From: CAVWGP01 sp963754645 | GTDB lineage: Bacteria > Pseudomonadota > Alphaproteobacteria > Bin65 | Length of the DNA stretch: 64,000 nucleotides | Assembly (NCBI GenBank): GCA_963754645.1 | Contig: CAVWGP010000012.1 | Location: 1-64,000, forward strand | Direction of reading: 5' to 3' | Part shown: positions 24,542-33,852 of the stretch, one piece after another | How the letters are laid out: the number at the start of each line of letters is the position of its first letter | Position numbering within the stretch: the first letter of the stretch is position 1 | The notes under the pieces: generated by a model | What the model saw: only the letters and a program-made list of their open reading frames with translations | Databases searched by the model: none | Told to the model about the DNA's origin: nothing | Made by a program: the position numbers and the translations under genes

Positions 24542-26073
24542 CTAAAGCGGTATGTTCCCGTGCTTCTTCCACGGGTTCGCCAGTTTCTTGTCGCGCAACA
24601 TGGCGAAGGCGCGGCAGACGCGCAGCCGCGTGTTGCGCGGCATGATCACGTCGTCGATGAAACCGCGGTGGCCGGCGACGAAGGGGTTCGCGAACTTCTT
24701 ACGATACTCCTCTGTTCGCGCTTCGATTTTCGCCGGATCCTTGCGATCGTCACGGAAGATGATCTCGACCGCGCCCTTGGGGCCCATCACGGCGATTTCC
24801 GCTTGCGGCCAGGCAAAATTCGTATCGCCGCGCAGGTGCTTGGACGACATGACGTCGTAGGCGCCGCCATAGGCCTTGCGCGTGATGACGGTGACCTTCG
24901 GCACCGTCGCCTCGGCGAAGGCATAGAGCAGCTTGGCGCCGTGGGTGATGATGCCGCCATATTCCTGCGCCGTGCCCGGAAGAAACCCGGCACGTCGACG
25001 AAGGTCAGCAGCGGGATGTTGAATGCGTCGCAGAAGCGCACGAAGCGCCCCGCCTTGCGCGACGAGTTGATATCGAGGCAGCCCGCCAGCACCATCGGCT
25101 GGTTGGCGACAACGCCGATCGTCGAGCCTTCGAGCCGCGCCAAGCCGATCACGATGTTGCCGGCATAGCCGGGCTGCAGCTCGAAAAAGTCGCCGTCATC
25201 GACGACCTTCACGATCAGTTCCTTGATGTCGTAGGGCTTGTTCGGGCTGCTCGGGATCAGCGTGTCGAGCGAGGGTTCGGCGCGGTCGGCGGCATCGTCG
25301 GTCGGCCGCACCGGCGGCTTGTCGCGATTCGAGCCGGGCAGGAAATCCATGAAGCGCCGGAGTTCCAGCAGCGCGTCCACGTCGTTGTCGAACGCCAGAT
25401 CGGCGACGCCCGATTTCGTCGAATGGGTGACGGCGCCGCCGAGCTGCTCGGCGCTGACGTCCTCGTGGGTGACGGTTTTGACGACGTCCGGGCCGGTCAC
25501 GAACATGTAGGACGAATCTTTGACCATGAAGATGAAGTCGGTCATGGCCGGCGAGTAAACCGCGCCGCCGGCGCAGGGGCCCATGATGCAGGAGATTTGC
25601 GGAATGACGCCCGAGGCCATGACGTTGCGCTGGAACACTTCGGCGTAGCCGGCGAGCGAGGCAACGCCTTCCTGGATGCGCGCGCCGCCCGAATCGTTGA
25701 GGCCGATCACTGGCGCGCCGACCTTCATCGCCTGGTCCATGACCTTGCAAATCTTCTCGGCATGGGCCTCGGAAAGCGCGCCGCCGAACACGGTGAAATC
25801 CTGGCTGAAAACGAAAACCAGGCGTCCGTTGATCGTGCCCCAGCCGGTAACGACGCCGTCGCCGGGAATCTTCTGCTCCGCCATGCCGAAATCCAGGCAG
25901 CGATGCTCGACGAACATGTCGTATTCCTCGAAGGTGCCGGGATCGAGCAGGACTTCGAGCCGCTCGCGCGCGGTCAGCTTGCCCTTGGCGTGCTGCGCGG
26001 CGATGCGCTTGGCGCCGCCGCCCTCGCGGGCCTGGGCGCGCTTCTTTTCGAGTTCGAGCAGATTTTCATGCAT
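24542..26073 (-). CDS. pccB: Propionyl-CoA carboxylase beta subunit, one frameshift
   Basis: A carboxyltransferase of about 510 residues that moves the carboxyl group from carboxybiotin to propionyl-CoA; partner of the alpha subunit at 16.8-18.8 kb. It starts MHENLLELEKKRAQAREGGG. The N-half crotonase-like domain shows GGARIQEGVASLAGYAEVF and GPCAGGAVYSPAMTDFIFMV; the C-half shows NQPMVLAGCLDINSSRKAGR. The frame breaks near 24984: the minus strand reads TTCTTCCGG where the conserved DVPGFLPGT needs one more C. The second frame continues VPKVTVITRKAYGGAYDVMS to the usual end KKHGNIPL. Because the rest of the protein is perfectly conserved, a base-calling deletion is more likely than a pseudogene. 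Confidence 0.88.
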
Positions 26074-26129
26074 GGCTTGGCTCCACGGCGTTCGACGGAG
26101 TTACCAAAGCGCGCGGCGCAAGGCCAGAG

Positions 26130-26828
26130 CTAAGCGGACCGGCACAGGTCCATGAACGAGGAAGCCGCCTCGATATCGGCGCGGATGGCAGCGAAGCGCG
26201 CGCTCGTTTCGGCATCGCCGCCCCATTTTTCGGCCTGAAACAGCTCATCGACCAGCGACGCGGCCCAGGCGGTTCCGGCATCGATGCGGCGCTCGGCCAG
26301 GGCGAGCGCCAAAACGACCGAGCCCAGCGCGCCGGTGGCAAGGTGCAGGCCGGCGAGGCGGCAATCGTCGAACGCGGCGACGGCCGCCGCGATGCGCGCC
26401 AGCGCCGCCGGATCCTGGGCGACGATGCCGATCTCCGACATGACCGCAAGCCGCGCGCCGTGGCGCTCGGCGAGCCAATCGAGCAATCCGTCCCAGCTCT
26501 TGCTCTGCCGCTCGACCAGCGCCGCCGGATGGGTGGCGCGGTAGCACAGCAGATCGCTGGCGCCGTAGGCCGCGATCTCGCCGACAAGGTCGCGCCGCCG
26601 CGCCGGCACGCGGTCGAGCGCGGTGTAGAGGAGTTGCGTCAGCGGCATGGAGGACGCGGCGATTTTCTCGCTTTGGTTGCGCCATTCCGCGGCGATGCGC
26701 TGGGCGAGCGCCGCGCTCGGCGCCGCGAGCGGCGCCTTGGCCGGCGTCGCGATCGGCTTGCCGTCGAGCACGATCGCCCAGCCCGCTTCGCGCGTTTCGA
26801 CGGCGACCTCCTTGTAGAACCGGCGCAC
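26130..26828 (-). CDS. ATP12-type F1-ATPase assembly chaperone
   Basis: A 232-residue protein of the ATP12 family, which in mitochondria and alphaproteobacteria binds the alpha subunit of F1-ATPase during assembly. The start MRRFYKEVAVETREAGWAIV and the blocks LDGKPIATPAKAPL, MPLTQLLYTALDRV, YRATHPAALVERQSKSWDGL and VSEIGIV-like VMSEIGIVAQ fit the family. The length is usual. It lies 12 bases after the HAD hydrolase and 56 bases before pccB on the same strand, an order found in related alphaproteobacteria, so one transcript is likely. Confidence 0.88.
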   Translation of the reverse strand: MRRFYKEVAVETREAGWAIVLDGKPIATPAKAPLAAPSAALAQRIAAEWRNQSEKIAASSMPLTQLLYTALDRVPARRRDLVGEIAAYGASDLLCYRATHPAALVERQSKSWDGLLDWLAERHGARLAVMSEIGIVAQDPAALARIAAAVAAFDDCRLAGLHLATGALGSVVLALALAERRIDAGTAWAASLVDELFQAEKWGGDAETSARFAAIRADIEAASSFMDLCRSA

Positions 26829-26840
26829 GGCTTCGCCGCG

Positions 26841-27518
26841 CTAGGCCGGGCGCAGCCGCGCCACGGCGGCGCCGATCTCGGCCGCCGCCGCCACCACCTC
26901 GTCGGCGCCGGCGCCGTGCAAGTCGCCCGGCGGATGATAGCCCCAGGCGACGCCGAGCGCGGCGGTTCGCGCATTGCGCGCCATTTGCATATCGAAGGTC
27001 GTGTCGCCGATCATGACCGTGCCCGCCGGCGCGGCGCCGGTTTCGGCCATGGCGCGTTCGAGCATTTCGGGATGCGGCTTGCCGGCGGCGACATCGGCGG
27101 TTTGCAGCGTCGCGAAGCGGCCGAGCAAGCCGTGGCGCTCCAAGGTCATCGTCAAGCCGCGCCGGCCCTTGCCGGTCGCGACGCCGAGCAGGACGCCGGC
27201 CGCTTCGAGCCGATCGAGCGCTTCGACGATGCCGGGAAACACCGGCTCGACGACCTCGCCGCGCCCATGTTGCTCGCGAAACACCTGTCGATACAACGAG
27301 GTCAGCCGCGCGTGCGCGGCGGCACCGGCGTCCGGCGCCAAGCCGGCCACGACCTCGATCAAGGGCAGGCCGATGAATTGCCGCACGCCGGCGCCCGACG
27401 GCGCCGCGCGTCCATCGGCGGCGAAGGCCGCGGCCATGCAACCGACGATTGTAGCCTGGCTGTCGACCAGCGTGCCGTCGCAATCGAACACCGCGAGGCG
27501 GACTGCCGTTCTAGTCAT
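26841..27518 (-). CDS. HAD-IA family hydrolase (phosphoglycolate phosphatase-like)
   Basis: A 225-residue HAD phosphatase. Motif I is FDCDGTLVDS with nucleophile D12 and acid/base D14; motif II Thr lies in GVATGKGRRG; motif III lysine is in AGKPHPEMLE; motif IV is IGDTTFDM. The helical cap between motifs I and II is of subtype I. The substrate is not evident from sequence; phosphoglycolate or another small phosphate ester is possible. Its start overlaps the pseudouridine synthase stop by 8 bases, indicating translational coupling. Confidence 0.88.
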   Translation of the reverse strand: MTRTAVRLAVFDCDGTLVDSQATIVGCMAAAFAADGRAAPSGAGVRQFIGLPLIEVVAGLAPDAGAAAHARLTSLYRQVFREQHGRGEVVEPVFPGIVEALDRLEAAGVLLGVATGKGRRGLTMTLERHGLLGRFATLQTADVAAGKPHPEMLERAMAETGAAPAGTVMIGDTTFDMQMARNARTAALGVAWGYHPPGDLHGAGADEVVAAAAEIGAAVARLRPA

Positions 27519-28515
27519 CGAGCAGCTCGTCGGCGCCGTCGCCGTCGAGGCCGATGGTTTTGAGCGTGGCGGCGAAATAGGCCGGCGGCGGCGCCGTCAC
27601 GTCGATGACGCCGCGCTCGGGATGCGGGATGACGAGCCGCCGCGCGTGCAGATGCACTTGGCGCGCCAAGCCTTCCATGCGCAGGAAGGCGCCGGTGCCG
27701 CCGTATTTTCCGTCGCCCAGGATCGGCGTGCCGATGGCGGCGAGATGGACGCGGAGCTGGTGCGTGCGCCCGGTCATGGGTTCGAGCTTGATCCAGCTCG
27801 CGGTCGGCCCGGCATTGTCGATGACGCCGAAGCGCGTCGTGGCGCGGCGCGCGCCGATATCCTTGGCGGTCTGGTCTTCGCCGAGCTCGACGGCAACGAC
27901 GCGCTCGCCGGCGGCTCCCATGCGCTTCATCAGCGGCATGTCGATCGTGCCGTCGCGGCGCGGCAATTGGCCGACGATGACGGCCCAATAGAGCTTGCGC
28001 GCCGTGCGCAGGCGGAAGGCCTCGGTCAGCTTCTGCGCCGCCGCGGGGCTGAGCGCGAGGATGAGCACGCCGCTGGTGTCGCGGTCGAGCCGGTGGACGA
28101 GCAGCGGCCGGCCGCCGTAACGGTCCGCCGCCGCCGCGAGAATGACGTCGACATTGCGCTCGCTCTTGAAGCCGCCCTGCACCGGCAGGCCCGGCGGCTT
28201 GTTGAGCACCAAGACGCTGCGGTCGCGGAACAGGACGGTCTTGTCCAGATCGTCGATATCGCCGGCGCTGACCTCGATCGTCGATTTGCGCGGCGGCGCT
28301 TTGCCTTCGATGTGCAGCGGCGGCACGCGCACGGCCTGGCCCGGCTTGACGCGGTCGCCGGCCTTGGCGCGCTTGCCGTCGAGCCGGACCTGCCCGGTGC
28401 GCAGCAGCTTTTCGAGGCGGCTATGGCCGAGCGCCGGATAATGGCGCTTGAACCAGCGGTCGAGGCGCAGCTCGGCTTCGTCTTCGGCAATCTTGAGGGT
28501 TTCGACGGCGGTCAT
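27511..28515 (-). CDS. rluC: RluA-family 23S rRNA pseudouridine synthase (RluC-like)
   Basis: A 334-residue RNA pseudouridine synthase. An S4 RNA-binding domain occupies about residues 14-70 (ELRLDRWFKRHYPALGHSRL). The catalytic domain follows, with the active-site aspartate D144 in LLVHRLDRDTSGVLILA and the later block GRTHQLRVHLAAIGTPILGD. I chose ATG 28515 (MTAVETLKIAEDEAELRLDR) because residues further upstream match no family member. By analogy with RluC the target is uridines in 23S rRNA domains II and V; this specificity is inferred. It overlaps the HAD gene and follows crcB by 46 bases. Confidence 0.87.
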   Translation of the reverse strand: MTAVETLKIAEDEAELRLDRWFKRHYPALGHSRLEKLLRTGQVRLDGKRAKAGDRVKPGQAVRVPPLHIEGKAPPRKSTIEVSAGDIDDLDKTVLFRDRSVLVLNKPPGLPVQGGFKSERNVDVILAAAADRYGGRPLLVHRLDRDTSGVLILALSPAAAQKLTEAFRLRTARKLYWAVIVGQLPRRDGTIDMPLMKRMGAAGERVVAVELGEDQTAKDIGARRATTRFGVIDNAGPTASWIKLEPMTGRTHQLRVHLAAIGTPILGDGKYGGTGAFLRMEGLARQVHLHARRLVIPHPERGVIDVTAPPPAYFAATLKTIGLDGDGADELLDD

Positions 28516-28561
28516 GAAATTTGGGCCAATGCGTTGCGGCAGCGTCATTTTTGCGGCGGCG

Positions 28562-28942
28562 CTACGCCAGCCAGAACCTAGTGATCGCGGTGCCGATATA
28601 AAAGCCAAATATCGCAAAGGCGACCGAGCCGAAAAGATAGAACGCGGCGGAGGCGACCGCGCCGCGCTCCATAAGTTGCGCGAAATCTAGCGAGAAGGCC
28701 GAAAAGGTGGTGAAACCGCCGAGCACGCCGGTGGCGAAAAAGGCACGCCATTCCGGCCCGAGGTGTGCCTTGTGGGCGAAGATCGTCGCCGCGACGCCCA
28801 TCAGGCCGCAGCCGGCGAGATTGACGATCAGCGTGCCCCAGGGAAAGCCGATGCCGATCCAGCGCGCAGCGGCGAAATTGATGCCGTGCCGCAGCACCGA
28901 GCCGAGCGCGCCGCCGAGCGCCACCGCCAGGATCGAATTCAT
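28562..28942 (-). CDS. crcB: CrcB/Fluc fluoride channel
   Basis: A 126-residue inner-membrane protein with four hydrophobic helices, of the CrcB/Fluc family that exports fluoride as a dual-topology dimer. Diagnostic pieces are the N-terminal GGALGSVLRHGINF, the central FPWGTLIVNLAGCGLMG and the pore motif GGFTTFSAFSLD. I chose ATG 28942 (MNSILAVALGG) because it overlaps the rarA stop codon as ATGA; residues upstream in the same frame are arginine-rich shadow sequence. I see no fluoride riboswitch here, as expected for a gene coupled to the one before it. Confidence 0.92.
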   Translation of the reverse strand: MNSILAVALGGALGSVLRHGINFAAARWIGIGFPWGTLIVNLAGCGLMGVAATIFAHKAHLGPEWRAFFATGVLGGFTTFSAFSLDFAQLMERGAVASAAFYLFGSVAFAIFGFYIGTAITRFWLA

Positions 28943-30264
28943 GCGTCCCCGCTTGCGGGGCCGCCGCCGCGCTCGCGGCGCAGCTTGGCCCAATAATCGA
29001 GGCGCTTCTTGATCTCGCGCTCGAAGCCGCGCTCCGCCGGGCGGTAGAATTCCTGCCGCGCCATGCCGTCGGGAAAATAGTTCTGGCCGGAAAAACCTTC
29101 ATCGGTGTCGTGGTCGTAGGCGTAGCCTTTGCCGTAGCCCATGTCCTCCATCATCTTGGTCGGCGCGTTGAGAATATGCTTGGGCGGCATGAGCGAGCCG
29201 GTGTCGCGCGCCCAGCGCTTGGCTGCGCCGAAAGCGACATAGTTGGCGTTCGATTTCGGCGCGGTGGCGAGATAGAGCACGGCATGGGCGATGGCGAGTT
29301 CGCCCTCGGGCGAGCCCAAGCGCTCATAGGTCTGCCAGGCCGCGACGCACTGCACCAGCGCCTGCGGATCGGCGAGGCCGATATCCTCGACCGCGAAGCG
29401 CGTGATGCGGCGGGCGATATAGTTCGGGTCCTCGCCGCCGGCGAGCATGCGGGCGAGCCAATATAGCGCCGCATCCGCATCCGAACCGCGCATGGATTTA
29501 TGCAATGCGCTGATGAGGTTATAGTGGCTTTCTTCGCCTTTATCATAGAGCGGCGCGCGGCGCTGGATAAGGGCGACGAGGGCGGCGCTGTCGAGCGGCG
29601 CGCGCGGCTTCGCCTCGTACAGCGCCTCGGCGAGATTGAGCAGATAGCGCCCGTCGCCATCGGCCAGGGCGATCAAGGTGGCGCGCGCTTCGGCATTGAC
29701 CGGCAGCGGCCTGTTCTCGGCGGTTTCGGCGCGGGCGAGCAATTTCTCCAACGCCGCGGCATCGAGCCGGTTGAGCACCAGAACGCGGCAGCGCGACAGC
29801 AAGGCGCCGTTGAGCTCGAAGGACGGGTTCTCGGTGGTGGCGCCGATCAGCGTCACCGTGCCGTCCTCGACCACGGGCAGGAAGGCGTCTTGCTGCGCCT
29901 TGTTGAAGCGGTGGATTTCGTCGACGAACAGCAGCGTGCCGCGGCCGGCGGCGCGGCGCTCGCGCGCGGCTTCGAATACCCTGCGCAGATCGGCGACGCC
30001 CGAGAATACGGCCGAGAGCGGCTCGAAGGCGAGGTCGGTTACCGCCGCCAGGAGGCGCGCGATCGTCGTCTTGCCGGTGCCGGGCGGGCCCCAGAAAACG
30101 ATCGACGACAGGCGTCGCGAGGCCACCATCTTGCCGAGCGGGCCGTCGGGGCCGAGCAGATGATCCTGCCCCACCACCTCGGCCAGGCTTTGCGGGCGCA
30201 ACCGGTCGGCGAGCGGCTTGGGCGCGGTCGCTTCGAACAGGCCCGGTGCCGCCGCCTTCTTCAC
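28939..30264 (-). CDS. rarA: Replication-associated recombination protein RarA/MgsA (AAA+ ATPase)
   Basis: A 441-residue AAA+ ATPase of the RarA/WRNIP1 family, which acts at stalled replication forks. Walker A is GPPGTGKTT at 59-67 and Walker B LLFVDEIHR with D115-E116; the sensor region ATTENPSFELN follows. The C-terminal clamp-loader-like collar and tetramerisation domain contains SLMPPKHILNAPTKMMEDMG and the usual ending KKRLDYWAKLRR. The length is normal. The stop shares four bases with the crcB start; the start lies 15 bases after the Do protease gene. Confidence 0.93.
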   Translation of the reverse strand: MKKAAAPGLFEATAPKPLADRLRPQSLAEVVGQDHLLGPDGPLGKMVASRRLSSIVFWGPPGTGKTTIARLLAAVTDLAFEPLSAVFSGVADLRRVFEAARERRAAGRGTLLFVDEIHRFNKAQQDAFLPVVEDGTVTLIGATTENPSFELNGALLSRCRVLVLNRLDAAALEKLLARAETAENRPLPVNAEARATLIALADGDGRYLLNLAEALYEAKPRAPLDSAALVALIQRRAPLYDKGEESHYNLISALHKSMRGSDADAALYWLARMLAGGEDPNYIARRITRFAVEDIGLADPQALVQCVAAWQTYERLGSPEGELAIAHAVLYLATAPKSNANYVAFGAAKRWARDTGSLMPPKHILNAPTKMMEDMGYGKGYAYDHDTDEGFSGQNYFPDGMARQEFYRPAERGFEREIKKRLDYWAKLRRERGGGPASGDA

Positions 30265-30279
30265 AAACGCGCGGCCGCG

Positions 30280-31662
30280 CTAGCGGATCGTGGCGGCGAT
30301 AATACGGCCTTGGCGCTTCAGCGCGATCTGCCACACGGTCTGCGGCTGGCCCGTCGCCTGCTGCAGATCGGCCAGCGTGCGGATATCCGCGCCGTTGATT
30401 TGCAGGATGACGTCGCCGGCGCGAAAGGCGTAGCGGTTCGCCGGCGTGTTGGGCTGGACGCGCACGATCACGACGCCGCTCGTATCGCGGATGTTGAGTT
30501 CCTCGGCGAGCGCCTGGTTGAGCTGCGCCACTTGCGCGCCGCTGAACGGGCTCTGGCCGCGCACCGTCGTATCGGCGTTGGTCGTCTCCGCCGCGCCGCG
30601 CAGCGGCACGCTGACCTCGAACTCGCGCTTGTCGCGCAACATCGTCAGCTTGATCGAGCCGCCGACGGTGTAGGTCGCGAGGCGGAAACGCAGGTCCTGG
30701 ACATCGGCGATTTCGCGCCCGTCGATCTTCAGGATGATATCGTTGACCTTGAGGCCGCCGATATCGGCCGGCCCGCCGGGCGTGATCTGCTTGATGATGA
30801 CGCCGCCGATCTTGGACAGGCCCAGGGCCTTGGCGATCTCGGCGGTCACGTCCTGGCCGCCGATGCCGAGCGAGGGTCGGCGGATCACGCCGCCGCCTTC
30901 GACCGCGGCGCGCATCACGGCCGCGACCATGTTCGAGGGAATGGCAAAGCCGATGCCGACATTGCCGCCGCCGCGGCTGACGATCGCGGTGTTGATGCCG
31001 ACGAGCTTGCCGTCGAGCGTGATCAGCGCGCCGCCCGAATTGCCCGGATTGATCGCCGCGTCGGTCTGGATGAAGGAACGGAAATCGGTGAGCTCGACCG
31101 TGGTGCGCGCGATCGCCGAGATGATGCCGGAGGTGACGGTCTGCCCGACGCCGAAGGGATTGCCGATGGCGAGCACGAAGTCGCCGACCTCGATCTCGTC
31201 GGAATTGCGCACTTCGAGGAAAGGCAGCTTCGCGCCCTTGGTATCGATGCGCAGGACGGCCAGGTCGGTGCGCTGGTCGGACACCAGGACGCGCGCCTCG
31301 TAGGTGCGCTTGTCGGCCAGGATGACCTCGATCCCGGTGGCGTCCTTGATGACGTGGTGGTTGGTCAGCACGATGCCGTCGGCGCTCATGATGACGCCCG
31401 AACCGACCGAGCGGCGTTCCTGGCGCGCATCCTCGTCGCCGAAAAAGCGGCGATAGAACGGATCGCCATACAGGCCGCCCTGCTGCGAGCGCGTGCGGAT
31501 ATTGACCACCGCCGGTGCCACGCGCTTGACGACGGGCGCGAAGCTCAGGCGCACTTGCTCGCGATTCTCGGGCACGGCCGTTGTCTGCGCCAGCGGCGCC
31601 AAGGGCGCTGCCAGCGCGGCGCACAGCACCAGGGTTAGGAGCGATCCGGTACGAAGGGGCAT
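30280..31662 (-). CDS. degP: Do-like (DegP/DegQ) periplasmic serine protease
   Basis: A 460-residue HtrA-type protease and chaperone. It starts MPLRTGSLLTLVLCAALAAP, a Sec signal peptide likely cut near residue 26; residues upstream in frame are not conserved. The catalytic triad is H103 (LTNHHVI), D133 (RTDLAVLR) and S209 (NPGNSGG). Two PDZ domains follow, starting near 280 (GPADIGGLKVNDIILKIDGR) and near 390 (NRYAFRAGDVILQINGADIR). It should degrade or refold misfolded envelope proteins. The gene precedes rarA and follows a strong terminator after rplQ, so it has its own promoter in 31663-31747. Confidence 0.92.
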   Translation of the reverse strand: MPLRTGSLLTLVLCAALAAPLAPLAQTTAVPENREQVRLSFAPVVKRVAPAVVNIRTRSQQGGLYGDPFYRRFFGDEDARQERRSVGSGVIMSADGIVLTNHHVIKDATGIEVILADKRTYEARVLVSDQRTDLAVLRIDTKGAKLPFLEVRNSDEIEVGDFVLAIGNPFGVGQTVTSGIISAIARTTVELTDFRSFIQTDAAINPGNSGGALITLDGKLVGINTAIVSRGGGNVGIGFAIPSNMVAAVMRAAVEGGGVIRRPSLGIGGQDVTAEIAKALGLSKIGGVIIKQITPGGPADIGGLKVNDIILKIDGREIADVQDLRFRLATYTVGGSIKLTMLRDKREFEVSVPLRGAAETTNADTTVRGQSPFSGAQVAQLNQALAEELNIRDTSGVVIVRVQPNTPANRYAFRAGDVILQINGADIRTLADLQQATGQPQTVWQIALKRQGRIIAATIR

Positions 31663-31746
31663 GGTCCAATCTCCAGCAAAGTCCGCAATCCACGGACGCA
31701 ATATAGAGGCCCGCACTCAATGCCGAAAGCGTGGCGCCAACACAAC

Positions 31747-31776
31747 GAAAAGGCGGCCAAACCGTGGCCGCCTTTC
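31747..31776 (-). terminator. Rho-independent terminator after rplQ
   Basis: An inverted repeat AAAGGCGGCCA-aaccg-TGGCCGCCTTT forms an 11-bp stem with a 5-base loop; on the minus strand it is followed by TTTTCG. It lies 38 bases beyond the rplQ stop and should end the ribosomal protein supercluster. Confidence 0.85.
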
Positions 31777-31813
31777 AAGATTTCGCAAAGACCGGACGGT
31801 CGCGCGGCGGCTG

Positions 31814-32248
31814 CTAGGCCGCGGCGGGAACGGCCTCGGGCGACGCCTTGGTCTCCACGGTCGGGCCCGAATCGAGGCCCTTGGCGGCGGGGTCGCGATC
31901 CACGAACTCGATAATCGCCGTCGGCGCCGCGTCGCCGAAGCGGAAGCCGGATTTCATGATCCGGATATAGCCGCCCTTGCGCGACTTGTAGCGCTCCGCG
32001 AGCGTGGTGAAAAGTTTCTCGGTGAGCTTGGCGTCCTTGATCGCCGCCAGCGCCTGGCGCCGCGCATGCAGCCCGCCGCGCTTGCCGAGCGTGATCAGGC
32101 GCTCGACGATCGGCCGCAGATCCTTTGCCTTCGGCAAGGTCGTCGAGATCTGCTCGTGCTTGATGAGCGCCTGGGCCATGTTGCTGAACAGGGCCTTGCG
32201 ATGTTCCTTGGTGCGGTTGAGCTTGCGGCCGCGCATACGGTGACGCAT
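31814..32248 (-). CDS. rplQ: 50S ribosomal protein L17
   Basis: A 144-residue L17, the last gene of the alpha operon. The start MRHRMRGRKLNRTKEHRKAL and the block KHEQISTTLPKAKDLRPIVE are canonical. The C-terminal 25 residues (after IIEFVDRDP) are an alanine/proline/glutamate-rich extension common in alphaproteobacteria. It follows rpoA by 35 bases and is closed by the terminator at 31747-31776. Confidence 0.96.
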   Translation of the reverse strand: MRHRMRGRKLNRTKEHRKALFSNMAQALIKHEQISTTLPKAKDLRPIVERLITLGKRGGLHARRQALAAIKDAKLTEKLFTTLAERYKSRKGGYIRIMKSGFRFGDAAPTAIIEFVDRDPAAKGLDSGPTVETKASPEAVPAAA

Positions 32249-32283
32249 GGATTGTTTTCCTCTCGCTTGCGTGGCTGCCGGCT

Positions 32284-33300
32284 TTAGTACGGCTCTTCGA
32301 TCCGCTTGGCCAAGTCCTCGATATTCTCGGGCGGCCAGCCGGGGATTTCCATGCCGAGATGCAGCCCCATCGTGGACAGCACCTCCTTGATTTCGTTCAG
32401 CGACTTGCGGCCGAAATTCGGCGTGCGCAGCATTTCCTGCTCGGTCTTCTGCACCAGGTCGCCGATGTAGATGATGTTGTCGTTCTTGAGGCAGTTCGCC
32501 GAGCGCACGGAAAGTTCGAGCTCGTCGACCTTGCGCAGCAAGTTGCGGTTGAACGGCAGATCGCCATCCTTCTTCTCGGCCGCGATCTCGCGCGGCTCTT
32601 CGAAGTTGATGAACATCTGCAATTGGTCCTGCAGGATGCGCGCGGCATAGGCCAGCGAATCCTCGGGCGTGACCGTGCCGTTGGTTTCGATCGTGATCGA
32701 GAGCCGGTCGAGATCGGTCTGCTGGCCGACGCGCGCATTGTCGACCTTGTACGAGACCTTGCGCACCGGGCTGAAGATCGCGTCGACCGGAATCTGGCCG
32801 ATCGGCGCATCGGCCGGGCGGCTGATGCCGGCGGGGACATAGCCCTTGCCGGTTTCGACCGTCATTTCCATGCGGATGTCGGCGGCGCGGTCGGCGTGGA
32901 ATATCACCAATTCGGGATTGAGCAGCTCGATGTCGTGCGGCAGTTCGATCTGGCTCGCTTTGACCGTGCCGCCGCCCTTGGCGCGCAGGCTCATTTTTTT
33001 CGGGCCGTCGCCGTGCAGGCGAAGCGCCAGCTGCTTGAGGTTGAGGATGACGTCGGTCACGTCCTCGATCACGCCCGGGATCGAGGAAAATTCGTGCAGC
33101 ACGCCCTCGATCTGCATCGAGGTGATCGCGGCGCCCTGCAGCGACGACAGCAGCACGCGGCGGACGGCGTTGCCGAGCGTCATGCCGAAGCCGCGCTCGA
33201 GCGGCTGAATGATGATGGTGGCGTGGCGCTTCGGATCGGCGCCCGGCTCGGTAACCAAGCCCTTGGGCTTGATGAGCGCATTCCAGTTTTTTTGAATCAC
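32284..33300 (-). CDS. rpoA: RNA polymerase alpha subunit
   Basis: A 338-residue alpha subunit. The N-terminal assembly domain contains IIIQPLERGFGMTLGNAVRR and the C-terminal domain, which contacts UP elements and activators, contains SVRSANCLKNDNIIYIGDLV and PNFGRKSLNEIKEVL. I set the start at GTG 33300, giving (M)IQKNWNALIKPKGL, which matches the family; a TTG 18 bases upstream would add MRRGPY with no family support. GAGACGAGG precedes the GTG. It lies between rpsK and rplQ in the alpha operon. Confidence 0.95.
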   Translation of the reverse strand: MIQKNWNALIKPKGLVTEPGADPKRHATIIIQPLERGFGMTLGNAVRRVLLSSLQGAAITSMQIEGVLHEFSSIPGVIEDVTDVILNLKQLALRLHGDGPKKMSLRAKGGGTVKASQIELPHDIELLNPELVIFHADRAADIRMEMTVETGKGYVPAGISRPADAPIGQIPVDAIFSPVRKVSYKVDNARVGQQTDLDRLSITIETNGTVTPEDSLAYAARILQDQLQMFINFEEPREIAAEKKDGDLPFNRNLLRKVDELELSVRSANCLKNDNIIYIGDLVQKTEQEMLRTPNFGRKSLNEIKEVLSTMGLHLGMEIPGWPPENIEDLAKRIEEPY

Positions 33301-33378
33301 GTAGGGACCTCGTCTCAACGGCCCGGCGGGAGAGCCCGGGCGCAGCTCAATGCATCGGATGAAGTCGGGCCGGCACGC

Positions 33379-33804
33379 CTAGACGCGCCGGCGTTTCCTC
33401 GGCCGGCAACCATTGTGCGGAATCGGCGTCACATCCTTGATCGACGTAATGTTGAAACCCACGGATTGCAAAGCGCGCAGCGCCGACTCGCGCCCCGCGC
33501 CCGGCCCGCTCACCAGCACTTCGAGCGTTTTGACGCCGTGCTCGACCGCCTTCTTGCCGGCGTCCTCGGCCGCGACCTGGGCCGCGAAGGGCGTCGATTT
33601 GCGCGAGCCCTTGAAGCCTTGCGATCCGGCCGACGACCAACACACCGCGTTGCCTTGGGCGTCGGTGATCGTGATGATCGTATTGTTGAAGCTGGCATTG
33701 ACGTGCGCGATGCCGGCGGTAATGTTTTTGCGCTCGCGGCGGCGAGTGCGTACTTTGGGTTCCGCGCCCGCCGCTGCTGCTGGTGCTGTCGGTTTTTCGG
33801 CCAT
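33379..33804 (-). CDS. rpsK: 30S ribosomal protein S11
   Basis: A 141-residue S11. The core NITAGIAHVNASFNNTIITI and the end TPIPHNGCRPRKRRRV are canonical. The first 20-25 residues (MAEKPTAPAAAAGAEPKVRT) are an alanine/proline-rich extension compared with the 129-residue E. coli protein, as often seen in alphaproteobacteria. It lies 48 bases after rpsM and 78 bases before rpoA. Confidence 0.96.
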   Translation of the reverse strand: MAEKPTAPAAAAGAEPKVRTRRRERKNITAGIAHVNASFNNTIITITDAQGNAVCWSSAGSQGFKGSRKSTPFAAQVAAEDAGKKAVEHGVKTLEVLVSGPGAGRESALRALQSVGFNITSIKDVTPIPHNGCRPRKRRRV

Positions 33805-33852
33805 TGATCCTCGCGGGTTGATGCGCCCGTTTGCTTGCCTTGACGGAAATTG

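Noticed and set aside
28562..31813. Fluoride riboswitch before crcB, or tRNA genes in the housekeeping region
   Set aside because: crcB is translationally coupled to rarA with no leader, and no cloverleaf sequence was seen anywhere in the window.
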